Source: Asterias amurensis
Taxonomy: Eukaryota; Echinodermata; Asteroidea; Forcipulatida; Asteriidae
Assembly: GCF_032118995.1 (NCBI RefSeq)
Contig: NC_092666.1
Coordinates: forward strand, 3,794,001 to 3,858,000
Length of the DNA: 64,000 bases
Direction: 5' to 3'
The position numbers were made by a program, and so were the translations under genes. Of the stretch, positions 32,868-44,379 are shown piece after piece (positions within the stretch are counted from its first letter, which is position 1; each line of letters opens with the position of its first letter). A model generated the notes under the pieces. The model had not been told where the DNA came from. It saw only the letters and a program-made list of their open reading frames with translations, and made no database searches.

Positions 32868-33519
32868 GTAAAGTCACCTTGTTCGCGCCGGGGACCATTT
32901 GCCTAAACTAATTCCAATATTTCGCGTTACGTTCGGAAATTAGACCATGACAAACAAAAACTCTTTGACAGGAATACAAAAGCAGAGATTTTATTATGGT
33001 GACGTTTCTCTGGTGGTTGAGTGGCTCAGTTTTATAGAGCTGCTTATAATAAACAGGGAAAACACTTTGCTTTACAAAAATTGTAGAAATTGAGCAGAAC
33101 ATCTGGATTCACAACTTGAACATGAGGCATGGTTAAGCTGCTTTTGTGTTTAAAAAGCTATTATGTAGTTTGGTCCTGGGCCAATGGCTTTTAAAGGAAA
33201 GAATCGCTGTGCTTACGCTAAGCGTATTTTACAGCTTAGCAGGGAATGAGTTCTTCACGTCACAATTCGCATAAAAAAATTTGCTACATTTGACTAATTG
33301 TGCTCAACTCCTGCGAAACTTTCACTGCAAAAACAGTGACTTAAAAATTTGATTTGCATTCGCAGGAAAAACCGTGCTTTACTTTAGACAAAAGTAGGCA
33401 GCGGCGACTAGTGTGCTCGGTGTTAAAGTCGCGACTACAAATTATTATTTGAGTCGCGACTACTGTTTTTCTCTACTCCCGTTATAATCGTGTCCACACA
33501 TCGACTACAAAATTTGTCC

Positions 33520-34275
33520 CGACTACCTGTTTGGTGAACCAGTTATGTTGCTCAAATAAATATTGCCCTTGCGGCATAGCTGCACAAATTTGAGAATCCA
33601 TACTTTATCTCGACAAGTGTCATAGTTAGGTTTGAAGTGCGGCTAGTCGAGTAGTAAATTTCACTAGTCACACCCATTCGCAACATAATTAAAAATTTGT
33701 CCCGACTACCTGTTTGGTGAACCAGTTGTGTTGCTTGCTACTATTCGCAACATAATTTATATCGCCCTTGCGGCATAGCGGCACAAATCTTGAGAATCCG
33801 TACTTAATCACGACAAGTGTCGTAGTTAGGTTTGAAGTGCGACTAGTCGAGTAGTAAATTTCACTAGTCACACCCATTCGCAACATAATTAATATTGCCC
33901 TCACGGCACATAGCGGTACAAATCTTGAAAATCCGTATTTTATCTCGACAAGTGTCGTAGTCAGGTTTGAGGTGCGACTAGTCGGGTAGTAAAATTCACT
34001 AGTCACACCCATTCGCAACATAATTAATATTGCCTTTGCGGCACATAGCAGCACAAATCTTGAGAATCTGTATTTTATCTCGACAAGTGTCGTAGTTAGG
34101 TTTGAGGTGCGACTAGTTGAGTCATGATGCGAACTTGCTTAATGAAAAAGATTCAGTGCTCTGCGGCACATAGCGGCACAAATCTTGGTAATCTGTATTT
34201 TATCTCGACAAGTGTCGTAGTTAGGTTTGAGGTGCGACTAGTCGAATCATGATGCGAACTTGCTTAATGAAAAAG
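33520..34275 (+). repeat. Tandem repeat, 120-200 bp units, five copies
   Basis: The landmark GTCGTAGTTAGGTTTGA(A/G)GTGCG followed by ACTAGTCGAGTAG recurs at about 33,620, 33,820, 33,955, 34,090 and 34,212. The GCGGCA(CA)TAGCGGCACAAAT and CTCGACAAGTGTCGTAG blocks are shared. CGACAAGTGTCG is itself palindromic. Confidence 0.85.
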
Positions 34276-34289
34276 ATTCAGTGCTCTGC

Positions 34290-34570
34290 GGAAGAATTGA
34301 ATTTTGCGCTTACGTCAAGCGAAATAGACTGCTTATGGCAGGGATTTCTTTTGTTTGTGTGCTTTCCAAGCTTGCATATTTTACAGCTTAGCAGGGATAT
34401 TTTTGCTTGTGCGCGGAGAAGCTTTTCATACGTAATCTTTGCTTTGAACTAATTGCACAGATATTTCAGCGCCTGAACAGTAAGCGAAGAATGGTGGTTG
34501 TATAATAAATGGGCAGAGCTTGGTTGAAGCAGACAGAGCCATAAAACTGGGCCGTGTTCTATAGGGGAAA
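34290..34570. mobile_element. Remnant of the GCTTACGG/AAGCACAG MITE family
   Basis: TTTTGCGCTTACGTCAAGCG, ATTTTACAGCTTAGCAGGGA and CATAAAACTGGGCC are worn pieces of the 7,783-8,011 element type. A similar remnant is at about 33,190-33,260. Confidence 0.5.
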
Positions 34571-34869
34571 TTGTAGCTTGACATTTTATGACAGTTTTGG
34601 GCTTTGTGACGTATACATACAAATACAGAGTCAGATACAGTCATTACCGTGCAGAAATTGTGCAATTGAAACGTCTCATAAGAGCGCCCCCTATCGGCAG
34701 GATTAGGAAAATAAAGGAGTATCCTACAAATTAATTATGTGTTTTTAAACACGTAAAATAATATCAAATGGAAGCTTTAGGATGTTTAGCTTAATTCCTA
34801 TCATAAAACATATTAAAATTCTTTATTAATTAACCACCAGTGACCCTCATTTGCATATTAATTAGGAAA

Positions 34870-35530
34870 TCTTTGCAGCATCATATCTCAAGAACTTCAC
34901 GGCCGACTTTTCAACTGTTTGTTCTTAAAGACTGCTTGGGGGTTGGAGATTAATTTGAAAAAATTGTGACCTCAAGTTGACCTCTACTTCCGCGTCAACC
35001 GGAAGTGTCACCATATCTCAAGAACTATACAGCAGATTTTCAAAATATTTTCTGTTATAAACTCCTTAGGCATAAAATATTAACTTTAAAAAACCGTGAC
35101 CTCAAGTTGACCCCTACTTCCAGGTCAACCGGAAGTGGGACCATATCTCAAGAACTATACAACAGATTATCAATTTTTGTTCAGTTATAGACTCCTTGGA
35201 CATTCACGATTAGTTTGAAACAACTTTGACCCCATGTTGACCTTCACTTCCGGGTCAACCGGAAGTGAGCCCATATCTAAAAAGTAAAAAGCTAATGTTC
35301 AAACTTCAGTTATAGACTCTAAGGCAATAGATATTAGCTTTGGAAAACTGTGACCCCAAGTTGACCTCTACTTCTGGGTCAACCGGAAGTGGGACTATAT
35401 ATCAAAATCTACACAACCGATTTTATAGTCTCCTTGGCATTGCAGATTAATCTTTGGTAGCTGTGGGCCCATGTTGACCTTTACTTACGTGTCAACCGGG
35501 AAGTAAGACTTTATAACAAGAGCTACACAA
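34870..35530 (+). repeat. Tandem repeat, about 127 bp, with paired ETS-like sites
   Basis: CCATATCTCAAGAACTATAC and TTGACC-CTACTTCC--GTCAACCGGAAGTG recur about five times; the GTCAACCGGAAGTG landmark is at about 34,994, 35,127, 35,254, 35,378 and (changed) 35,486. In the unit at 35,245-35,267 CACTTCCGG and CCGGAAGTG form a perfect inverted pair around GTCAA. The array lies inside a longer unit ending with TTTGTTCACAAACACATAAT. Confidence 0.85.
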
Positions 35531-36039
35531 CTTTTTTGAAACCTTTTTTCAGTTATATATTCCTTGGGCAATGAAGCACATAATCCAAGCAAAACAACGC
35601 GGAACAGCTTCGTGTTTGTTCACAAACACATAATGTCTAGTTATTAATTGTCAGTTTGTAATTTTTGTTTTGGTTGGACTCGGATTGGATGACCGCATGA
35701 CCGCAACACTTATGAAATAAGCATTAGCTGTTTGTGGCAATAACACACAAAGGTATCTTGAATTGAAAACTACTTCTACTCTAGTAGAAGTAGAAACAAA
35801 GGGTCCCCCGTGTGAGCTTTATGAAAAATAAAGGGGTCTAAATATTTTGGACCTCCTTGATAGGTGAAAGTTTTACGACCGTTCGCCATCAATAACTAAA
35901 GTTTCTTTTGTACTACACTCTAGAAACTTTCACCACACACTCAATATACATACATGATGCTTGTACGGCATTTTGGTTGAGTTGTATTAAAAAACACCTT
36001 TAAAAAAAAAGCACTTAAAACGCCTTAGTTTTTTTTTTC

Positions 36040-36235
36040 CACCAAGCGCTGTACCCGCAGGCACCAGCCTACTCGCTTGCCGAACTGCCGAGCCACGACC
36101 AAGTTGGACTAAACCATTTTGTAGAAGGGGTGTTACACGACAAGACAAGCGTGCTGTCCGCTTACGATGCCCGCTATTCACGCCTGTACCGCACACCCAC
36201 TGCCGCATAACACCCCTTCTACAGAATGATCTAGA
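36040..36235. mobile_element. Hairpin element with TGTAGAAGGGGTGTTA arms
   Basis: TTTTGTAGAAGGGGTGTTAC at about 36,117 is mirrored by ATAACACCCCTTCTACAGAA at about 36,207. Flanking it at 36,030-36,110 is a GC-rich segment ending in a T-run (A-run on the minus strand), which could be a short retroposed sequence. Confidence 0.5.
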
Positions 36236-36779
36236 AAATATAATCACACCCCAAAATGGGTTGGATGTGAACAACTTCATTGTTATTGTGACCCATGGTC
36301 ATACTAAGATTTCAGCTCATCACATGTCAATAACAATCGGACAAAAATGTTATTGTTTTACTTGTAACTCATTCTTTTATACAGGTTTTTTAAGACCCAT
36401 GGAAAAGCATGTTACATACTGTAATTAAATTGTGCCTACATATTATAAGTCATTCATTCCTTTTGGGCTCATCAGATAAATCCATCAGCGATGAAACATG
36501 AACCTGAGCCGTTCCTTAGTTAGAAGGCACCACTCTGTAATTATCGTGCAGCAGTGTCAATCTCTGCGGAACATCGGAATCATCTTCTGCTATAGAGTCA
36601 ACCGACTCGCTGTCCAAGCCCCAAGCGTGAACGCTGGCAATCTCCAGAATCCAGAGGTATGATAAACATTGTTTGGTCCCCTTCCCATTCAAACATGGGA
36701 GACCTGCTCACTCAAATTTCGCCAATCACAAGCAAGTTGAGACAAAAGCAATTATGGTGAAGTATCTTGGTCAAAGACA

Positions 36780-37135
36780 TAAGTGCCATAGCTGGCCCTC
36801 GAACCAACAAACATTAATGCTCAGAAATGCCAGAGCCATGAGTCCAGGGCCCAGTTTCATGACTCTGCCAATTTCATGACTCTGCTTATCGTAAGCAAAG
36901 AATTGGCGCTTGCAGAAGCGGGGAATTCTTTGCTTACATCAAGTGTATGTCACAGGTTGGCAGGGCGTGTTGGCTTGTGTGCGTTCGTACTCCATCCCTA
37001 GGCATATTTTTTTCTCTTACACATCTAGCCCAGAATGGTGCTTGCCATGCACGCGGGGAATGGTGATCGTAAGTGCAAAATTCTGCTGTAAGCATAAACA
37101 TGAAATTGGGCCCCGTGCTCTTAACCGCTTAATTA
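36780..37135 (-). mobile_element. tRNA-derived SINE fragment split by a MITE
   Basis: TGGCCCTCGAACCAACAAAC and CAGAAATGCCAGAGCCATGA resemble the tRNA-like head of the SINE at 10,939-11,150 on the minus strand. It is interrupted by a MITE at about 36,846-37,115 and seems to resume with GTGCTCTTAACCGCTT. Confidence 0.5.
36846..37115. mobile_element. MITE (GGGCCCAGTTTCATGACTCTGC ends), nested
   Basis: AGGGCCCAGTTTCATGACTC at the left and AACATGAAATTGGGCCCC at the right. The interior has GCTTATCGTAAGCAAAGAAT, as in the 7,783-8,011 family. Confidence 0.7.
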
Positions 37136-37835
37136 AAATTATGATCAAACCTTTCACATAAACTAAGATTAAGAACGCTTACAACACTGTATGATTGCGT
37201 GGCAAAAGACTGTAATTCTGCATGTATTTATTGTTTAATTTGTTTCTGTCCTAACAGGATCCATGCATGACCAGTCCTGAAATGATGCTTTTGAGAGGCA
37301 CCCTGATTAACCCAAACTACTGGGTCGTCCTTTGCAGTTGAACCCCTTGGAGAAGCAAACCGTCAAGAGTCGACCACTCCTCTTGCTCAAGCCTTCAGGA
37401 GAGACACCCCTACTTCACTCAAGAATTAACCCATCATCCTCCGTTCGAGCCCCAAACATGAACACACTGGCAATCTCAAGGAACCAAAGGTAAGATAAAC
37501 AATTATTTCCCTTTCCCATTCAAACATGAGATGTCCAACCTAGCTACTGGTGACAGCCGCCGATGACACTCATATTTTTGCCAATTACCTCCAAGCTGTA
37601 AAATTGCCTTGAAGGGTATATTTTGGCCAGTGTCCTCTGTTTGGGGGAAAAACAGCGTGTATCAATTTGGTTTGTGTTGATGTAATTGCCTGATGCATAA
37701 ATGTGTTTGCTTGACTTAAATATCAGTTTGAATGGTCTACCGCCTAACTAAGTTTATCAGCCAGGAAAACACCTACTGCATGATCAAGTGCCACTGCTTG
37801 GGCTCGAAACTACACTCCGATAATCAAAAACACTC

Positions 37836-37957
37836 TGGGGTGGATTTCACAAAGGTAGTCCTAACTTAGGACTAGTCCTAGGCAATGCTGGTCATATCTC
37901 TTAGCATTGCCTAGGACTAGTCCTAAGTTAGGACTACCTTTGTGAAATCCAGCCCAG
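37836..37957. mobile_element. Palindromic MITE, CCTAACTTAGGACTAG family, copy 3
   Basis: TGGGGTGGATTTCACAAAGG and CCTTTGTGAAATCCAGCCCA ends. It is almost a clean hairpin of TAGTCCTAACTTAGGACTAG arms and lies in an intron of the candidate transcript. Confidence 0.9.
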
Positions 37958-38349
37958 AGACTTTTACTCCATGCTGAGACTAAGAATGCTTTACAACACT
38001 GTATGATTGTTTGACAAAGACTGAAACCCTGCATGTATTTATTGTTTTTATTTCTTTTCTGTCCAAACAGGATCCATGCATGACCATGACAAAACAGATT
38101 CCTGAGATGATGCTTATAGAGGCACCCCGATGAACTCAGACCACTGGGTCGTCCTTTGCAAGTGAACCCCTTTGGAGAAGTGAACCCTCAAGAGTCAACT
38201 GACTGTCTTGCTCATCATCAAGCCTTCTCCAGAATCAACCCTACTCCCAGACAGAGACCCATCATACTCCTTGAGGAGAGACTTCATAGATCTTAATATA
38301 ATAATACCATCAAAGGTATGATGCACCCCTACTTAAACACTATCTCAGG

Positions 38350-38690
38350 GTGACATGGTTGGCTTGCGAGTAAAGCACTGGCGTCTCACCAAGGTGACCC
38401 TGGTTCGATACCCGGCCAGGGCCGTTTGTGAGTTGAGTTGTGCGTTGGTTCTCGACTATGCCACAAGGGTTTTCCAGACCATCTGGTTTTTCTCCCTTAG
38501 GAAAGAAATGGCACACTTTCGATCTCTGTCTGCTCCGTGGTTACAATGGGTTGATGTGGCTGGCTGCCAAAGGTGCCATTGCATGCTTGTTCTCGTACAT
38601 TGTAGCCACGTCCTTCTCAATTCAGCTCTTAGCTGCAAGTAAGGATAGCCTCCCAACTTATTATTTGTATTATTTTGTCTTGTAAATTCC
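38350..38690 (+). mobile_element. tRNA-derived SINE, plus
   Basis: A-box-like TTGGCTTGCGAGTAAAGCAC and B box GGTTCGATACC (about 38,402-38,412), then CCGGCCAGGGCCGTTTGTGA and a body including CTCCGTGGTTACAATGGG. The 3' end reaches a T-rich stretch near 38,680. It differs from the SINE in the POLR1H-like introns. Open frames here are incidental. Confidence 0.7.
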
Positions 38691-39489
38691 CACTTGTGTT
38701 AGATGAGGTATCAGGGGGTATCATATCAAAGGTTGATAAAAATCAGACATTACAGTTATCATAGAACGTTTTCTTGCATGTACAAATCATGCCTGCAGTA
38801 ATAGAAGTCCAGCCTCGGTGATGGATCTTCTTTAAACATGTTGTGATGTCACAGGTTACATGGTCTATAGATTCAAATGAATTTGCTCTTGAATATCTGT
38901 ACATGGCTTTTAAACTCGTTTTCTAACCTTGTTTCATTTACTCAGATCAACTAATCCAGACAGTTGAGAGTTTCAGATCTTCATTCACAGTGGGAGTACC
39001 TCTGCCTTGAACAATCAGTCAACTTTACAGGTATGTTAACATTATTGGTTCGAGACAAACATATTTCATATTTCTAAGGAAACCCAAGTAGTTTGGGTTA
39101 ATACCCTGGTATTCCTTGGTTACTAGCGTAAGAAACCTTTGCAATCTTTCAATTTTTTGCCTCTTTATCATGGCTTGTAGTAAAGAAGCATAATGTGAGG
39201 CTATATTTACTATAAACTCCAAAGAGTACTTGTGCGACTAAGAGTTCTACCCTGGTGTGCCTCAATCATTGAGTCGCATATATGTTTCCATTGCCTTATT
39301 AAATGATGATTGCTATATCAACAAAGATGTTAAATCTTGTTCCTGTTCCCTTTTTTCCATCTTCTGCAGATGAACTAAATCCAGACAGAGAGTGTCGGAT
39401 AATCACAAGGAGTTTGCAGCCCATCATACAACCATCAACATCGTTGCCTCAACCTTTTTGTACAGTTTGTATTTAGTTTTAGATTACAG

Positions 39490-40130
39490 GTATAGATTTT
39501 ACGCTGTTAATTGTGTGGTAAATTGTTCACAATTTCCCTTTTTGAGAAATGATCACACTTGCCCCTGTGAAATTCTGCACTTCCCCTGTGTTGTGAATTT
39601 CTTGCACATCCATCTTGTGTTGTGAATTTCTCCCACTTCAACTGTGGTGAGTGGCTCATACTTTTACTTTGTGTCGTGAATTATCAAGTTTATAAACTGA
39701 AATGTTGTACAGGGCTGAGTTGGAAGAATGTTTCGCTATTGTAGCACATTCATTAAGCTCGCAAAATTTAGATGTATGCTGATGTATGGAGTTGACAAAC
39801 TTGGTTGCCGTAGAGTGGAGCCGGCATGGGAACTTTTCCCCACAGGGTTTTTTGCCCATCTCATTAATCAGCAATTAGCAGGCATGCAATATCTGATTCG
39901 TATGTTTTTTGGTTTTCACAGCCTTAATTTTTTTTTAAAACACAGCACAAAATCTTGCTGTGCCTGCCATGGTCTTCTGGAAATGCCAAATCTTTTATCA
40001 AAATACAGAGTTGCATGACTGAAATAGGAGACACTTAATAATTGTCTTAATTCTTAGGAGTCAAACAAAATTTGACTGTTTATTTATTAGTTTATTGTTT
40101 TTGTAGATTATTCATTGTTTCAGGGTGTGC
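39490..40130. other. Spacer running into the 57-bp minisatellite
   Basis: From about 39,540 worn units (CTGTGTTGTGAATTTC...CACTT) foreshadow the minisatellite. No gene is seen. Confidence 0.4.
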
Positions 40131-40134
40131 CAGG

Positions 40135-41220
40135 GGTGCATCACACCTCCTTTGTGTGTTGAGTTCAGACACTTCCCCTTGTGCTACTCTGATGAGTTGC
40201 TCACACTTCTTTTGTGTGTGGAGTACAGACACTTTCCCCCGTGTTTCTCTGAGTTGCTCACACTTTCTTTGTGTGTGGAGTGCAGACACTTTCCCTTGTG
40301 TTTCTCTGAGTTGCTCACACTACCTTTTTGTGTGGAGTGCAGACACTTTCCCCAGTGTTTCTCTGAGTTGCTCACACTTCCTTTTTGTGTGGAGTGCAGA
40401 CACTTTCCCTTGTGTTACTCTGAGTTGCTCACACTTAATTCATTTGTGTGTTGAGTACCCACAAATTTCCCCATGTCTCTCTAAGTTGCTCACACTTCCT
40501 TTGCTTCCTTTTTGTGTGGAGTACAGACAAATTTCCCTAGTGTTACTCTGAGTTGCTCACACTTCCTTTTTGTGTGGAGTACTGGCAAATTGCCCGTGTT
40601 TCTCTGAGTTGCTCACAATTCCTTTGTGTGTTGAGTAGATACTTTCCCTTGAGTTACTCTGAGTTGCTCACACTACCTTTTTGTGTTGAGTGCAAAGTTT
40701 CCCCAGTGTTTCTCTGAGTTGCTCACACTTCCTTTTTGTGTGGAGTGCAGACACTTTCCCTTGTGTTACTCTGAGTTGCTCACACTTAATTCATTTGTGT
40801 GTTGAGTACCGACAAATTTCCCCATGTCTCTCTGAGTTGCTCACACTTCCTTTGTGTGTTGAGTACAGACACTTTCCCTTGTGTTACTCTGAGTTGCTCA
40901 CACTTCCTTTTTGTGTGGAGTACAGACAAATTTCCCTGGTGTTTCTCTGAGTTGCTCACACTTCCTTTGTGTGTTGAGTACTGGCAAATTGCCCGTGTTT
41001 CTCTGAGTTGCTCACAATTCCTTTGTGTGTTGAGTAGATACTTTCCCTTGAGTTACTCTGAGTTGCTCACACTTCCTTTGTGTGTTGAGTACAGACACTT
41101 TCCCCTGTGTTACTCTGAGTTGCTCACACTTTCTTTGTGTGTTGAGTACAGACACTTTCCCTTGTGTTACTCTGAGTTGCTCACACTTCCTTTGTGTGTT
41201 GAGTAAAGACACTTTCCCTT
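40135..41220 (+). repeat. 57-bp minisatellite, block 1, about 19 units
   Basis: Unit: CTCTGAGTTGCTCACACTTC, CTTTGTGTGTTGAGTACAGA, CACTTTCCC(T/C)(T/G)TGTGTTA. A 57-base period (19 codons) keeps frames open: on the plus strand SELLTLPLCVEYRHFPLCY repeats (40,072-40,551 and 40,799-41,206) and the minus strand is open too (VSNSEKH-GKCLHSTH). No start context, splice signal or stable repeat phase across indels supports translation. Confidence 0.9.
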
Positions 41221-41409
41221 TTATGCTTTAAGCCCCTTTCACCTACTCTGAGTTGTGTTTAGAGTTACCCACACTACCCCCTGTGTGGTATACTACTGAA
41301 ACGTCCTCTTTAGTTTATAAAGATCCGTCCCTTTCACACTCAAAGATATATGATTCAGATTTGCAAACACCAAACTCACAAAATAAAATATTTGAAAATC
41401 AAAGAAAAA

Positions 41410-41670
41410 GCTCCCTTGCAGATAACCAGGGCACTCTGATTGTCTTCTTGGGAAATAGTTTTACTAGTCAGGAATCACTTTGCTTGAAACTGTTTAAAGA
41501 CATTTTAAACCATTCTGGTGGCAGAACTTTTGGATGAATATAATTGACACCTTCTCTTGCGGATAATCAGGGCACTGTTGTTGTCTTATTGAGGTACAGT
41601 TTTACCAGTCTGGTGGCACTCTGATTGAAACTGTTAACAGATGTTTTAAACAAAACTTTTGGATCTTGAT
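41410..41670 (+). repeat. Two-unit tandem repeat, about 140 bp
   Basis: CTTGCAGATAACCAGGGCAC (41,415) and CTTGCGGATAATCAGGGCAC (41,555) begin two diverged units that both end near ACATTTTAAAC / ATGTTTTAAAC. Confidence 0.75.
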
Positions 41671-41809
41671 TTTATGCAAAATGCAAACTCATTCTTATTT
41701 ATTTTGACTAACAATCAATTCTGAATCATATGTCTTTGAATTATTTCAGTCAAATGTACGAGCTGCTCCTACTTAAAAGCGAGACCATTTAAAAGAGTGG
41801 AACTTTAAC

Positions 41810-42450
41810 AAATTAATGACTTTTTTTCGCAACTGAAGCCATTAACTTTGTTTCAATGACCAAACATTGGACCAGGCAGTGGACACTATTGGTAATTACT
41901 CAAAATAATTTTTGGCATAAAACCTTTCTTGGTAACGAGTGATAGGGAGAGATTGATGGTATAAAACATTGTAAGAAATGGCTCCCTCTGAAGTGCCATA
42001 GTTTTTGAGAAAAAAGTAATTTTCCACGAATTTGATTTCAAGACCTCAAGTTTAGAACTTGAGGTCTTGAAATCAACCATTTAAACGCACACAACTTTGT
42101 GTGACAAGGGTTATTTTTCTTTCATTATTATCTTGCAACTTCGATCCCCGATTTAACTCAAATTTTCACTGGTTTGTTATTTTATGCATATGTTGAGATA
42201 CACCAACTGTGAAGGCTGGTCTTTGACAATTACCAATAGTGTCCACTGCCTTTAAAAACAGCTGTGGAAATCACAGTAATGGTTTTCAAAAAGTAATGAC
42301 TTTTCTTGCAAGCGAAGCCATTATTTGTTTTAATGACCAAACGTGAAAATGAAACTATGGAAATCTCTGTCAGATTTTTAAAAAGTAAGGACTTTTCTTG
42401 CAAGCGAAGCCATTAATTTTGTTTCAATGATCGAACATGACATCAAAACT
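41810..42450 (+). repeat. Tandem repeat (about 95 bp) split by a MITE
   Basis: Units with AATGACTTTT(T/C)TTGCAAGCGAAG and CCATTA-TTTGTTTCAATGA start at about 41,815, 42,296 and 42,388. The MITE at 41,874-42,254 sits between the first and second. Confidence 0.75.
41874..42254 (+). mobile_element. Full-length MITE, GGCAGTGGACACTATTGG family
   Basis: About 381 bp from AGGCAGTGGACACTATTGGT to CCAATAGTGTCCACTGCCTT. The central inversion is built on TTGATTTCAAGACCTCAAGT. It is the best-preserved reference for the family in this window. Confidence 0.95.
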
Positions 42451-43050
42451 GTGGAAATGTCAGTATCTTGCACAGATGAGGACATTTCTAACAAAATGAA
42501 TTGCAATATTTGTTGTTTCGTTAGTATTTTCGTATCTTTCAGATCCTAAGGGAAAACATCATTTTGTTTTTGCTTTTCTTCAATTTTGTTTGTTTTGGAT
42601 CAGGGTTTTGTAATGAATTTTTAAAGATTTAAAACATGGACTCATTGTGTAGGAGCACCTCATTTTGATGAATGTATGTTAGGGCCTCATCCAAAACCTT
42701 TGAAAAACTCACAGAGTTGTGCAAACACCTGTGTCTGTTGGTGGACCCCCTCGGCTGCCTGGAACAAGTGGTGGTCCTTCGGGCCAGGTGCAATGGATGA
42801 TATGTTCTTTGTTCAGTGAAATTCTTTTAGATGCACAACTAGTGTTCTCCTTCACCGGTGTAATGCCTTACACAATTTGACGAGCTAGAGCGAGCATTTT
42901 TGGAAGCATACATTCATACTAGGGCCTGAGCTGGAAGGTAGTGGTTGGTCCCTAAAACGTTCTGGTCGATCTCTCAAGACGTCGGGATGAGGGCCCCTTA
43001 TTATTTAGTCTTTTGTTGGTCACGTCATTCTTTTGTTTTTGAGTAAACAG

Positions 43051-43219
43051 GTTTGTACTGGGGATCTTTCATGATCATCAAAGGTGCCAAGAGATGTCTT
43101 CGCTTGAGCAATGGAATCTGGACTCGGTGGATGATGAGGACTTCTATCCAGTTGATGATATGAGGGCTGGAGAAACATGTTCTGCTTGGTCAAGCCACTT
43201 CACATCCAAAACATCCTAG
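43051..43219 (+). pseudogene. Acidic peptide module exon, plus
   Basis: Acceptor tttttgagtaaacag, then a 56-codon frame to a TAG at 43,217-43,219. It contains WNLDSVDDEDFYPVDDMRAG, then ETCSAW and ends FTSKTS. It aligns with the minus-strand module at 45,163-45,345 (WDSNSTDDDDFCPDNDVLIG, ET) and with the three at 2,281, 3,801 and 4,524. With a good acceptor and a stop it could be a last coding exon. No domain is recognised. Confidence 0.4.
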
Positions 43220-43599
43220 TAAGAACACCAATTTTATTGCCTTTTGATGCCAAAGATGACATTGGATAACTATAGTTTGTAGTTTCTTTTGAATTGGTTG
43301 TTTTTAGAAGAGGTCAAAGGTCAGGTCTATGTCCAGGTTCTTAGGGTCTGGTCATTGTCAAGGGGAAATTACTGCAGGAGATCACAGATTTAGCTTTCAA
43401 AGCAATGCCAAACAGAAAGTATCATAAAAGTTCTCTAAAACTTAAAGAGAAATTGGCAACTTATCTCAGACCATGGTTTTTAAAATCACACTTTGTACAA
43501 CTAATTTATTTTTACTGGAGCGTACATAAAAAAAATTCTAATGAAAGTTAAGTCCAAACTAAATCTTATTCTAGGATAAGAATTTTACCACAGAACCCC

Positions 43600-44375
43600 G
43601 AGTCGCTCACAATTTCTTAGTGTATTGAGTACAGACATCTTCCCCCGTGTTACTCTGAGTTGCTCACACTTCCTTTGTGTGTTGAGTGCAGACACTTTCC
43701 CCTGGGTAACTCTGAGTTGCTCACACTTCCTTTGTGTGTAGAGTGCAAAGTTTCCCGTGTGTTACTCTGAGTTGCTCACACTTCCTTTGTGTGTTGAGTG
43801 CAGACACTTTCCCCTGGGTAACTCTGAGTTGCTCACACTTCCTTTGTGTGTTGAGTGCAGACACTTTCCCCTGGGTAACTCTGAGTTGCTCACACTTCCT
43901 TTGTGTGTAGAGTGCAAAGTTTCCCGTGTGTTACTCTGAGTTGCTCACACTTCCTTTGTGTGTTGAGTGCAGACACTTTCCCCTGGGTAACTCTGAGCTG
44001 CTCACACTTCCTTCGTGTGTTGAGTGCAAAGTTTCCCGTGTGTTACTCTGAGTTGCTCACACTTTGTTTGTTGAATACAGACACTTTCCCCTGTGTTTTC
44101 TGATTTGCTCACACTTTGTGTGTTGATGAGTACATACACTTTTCCTTGTGTAACTCTGAATGAGTTTCTCACATTTCTTTGTGTGTTGATACAGACACTT
44201 TCCCCTGTGTAACTTTTAGTTGCTCACACTTCCTTTGTGTGTTTAGTACAAACACTTTCCCTTGTGTTACTCTGAGTTGCTCACACACTTCCTTTGTGTG
44301 TTGAGTAAAGACACTTTCCCTTGTGTTACTCTGAGTTGCTCAAACTTCCTTTGTGTGTTGAGTATTCCTTTTAAA
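43600..44375 (+). repeat. 57-bp minisatellite, block 2, about 13 units
   Basis: Same unit as 40,135-41,220, here inside the second inverted-arm element. A two-unit variant (GAGTGCAAAGTTTCCCGTGT following GCAGACACTTTCCCCTGGGT) is repeated at higher order between 43,690 and 44,060. Confidence 0.9.
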
Positions 44376-44379
44376 AACC

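Larger units (their letters stand above)
36480..39489 (+). ncRNA. Candidate spliced noncoding transcript with duplicated exons
   Basis: Exon-like segments with good splice sites: one ending at 36,656 (CCAGAG|gtatga), 37,258-37,489 (tttctgtcctaacag to CCAAAG|gtaaga), 38,071-38,315 (tttctgtccaaacag to ATCAAAG|gtatga), 38,946-39,030 (catttactcag to TTTACAG|gtatgt) and 39,370-39,489 (catcttctgcag to ATTACAG|gtatag). The second and third begin GATCCATGCATGACCA and share most of their length, as do their preceding introns (period about 815 bp). The last two share AACTAA-TCCAGACAG. Stops occur in all frames of these segments, so they are not protein coding. This suggests a long noncoding RNA that grew by exon duplication, or an old repeat with splice-like ends. 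Confidence 0.4.

Noticed and set aside
33689..34054. 121-codon minus-strand ORF with internally repeated peptide
   Set aside because: It is an open frame through the 33.5-34.3 kb tandem repeat; units differ in length and break the frame elsewhere.
35987..36280. 97-codon minus-strand ORF
   Set aside because: Covers a hairpin element and an adjacent GC-rich repeat-like segment; no homology recognised and no gene context.
38355..38685. Overlapping 80-95-codon ORFs on both strands
   Set aside because: They fall inside a tRNA-derived SINE with A- and B-box-like sequences.
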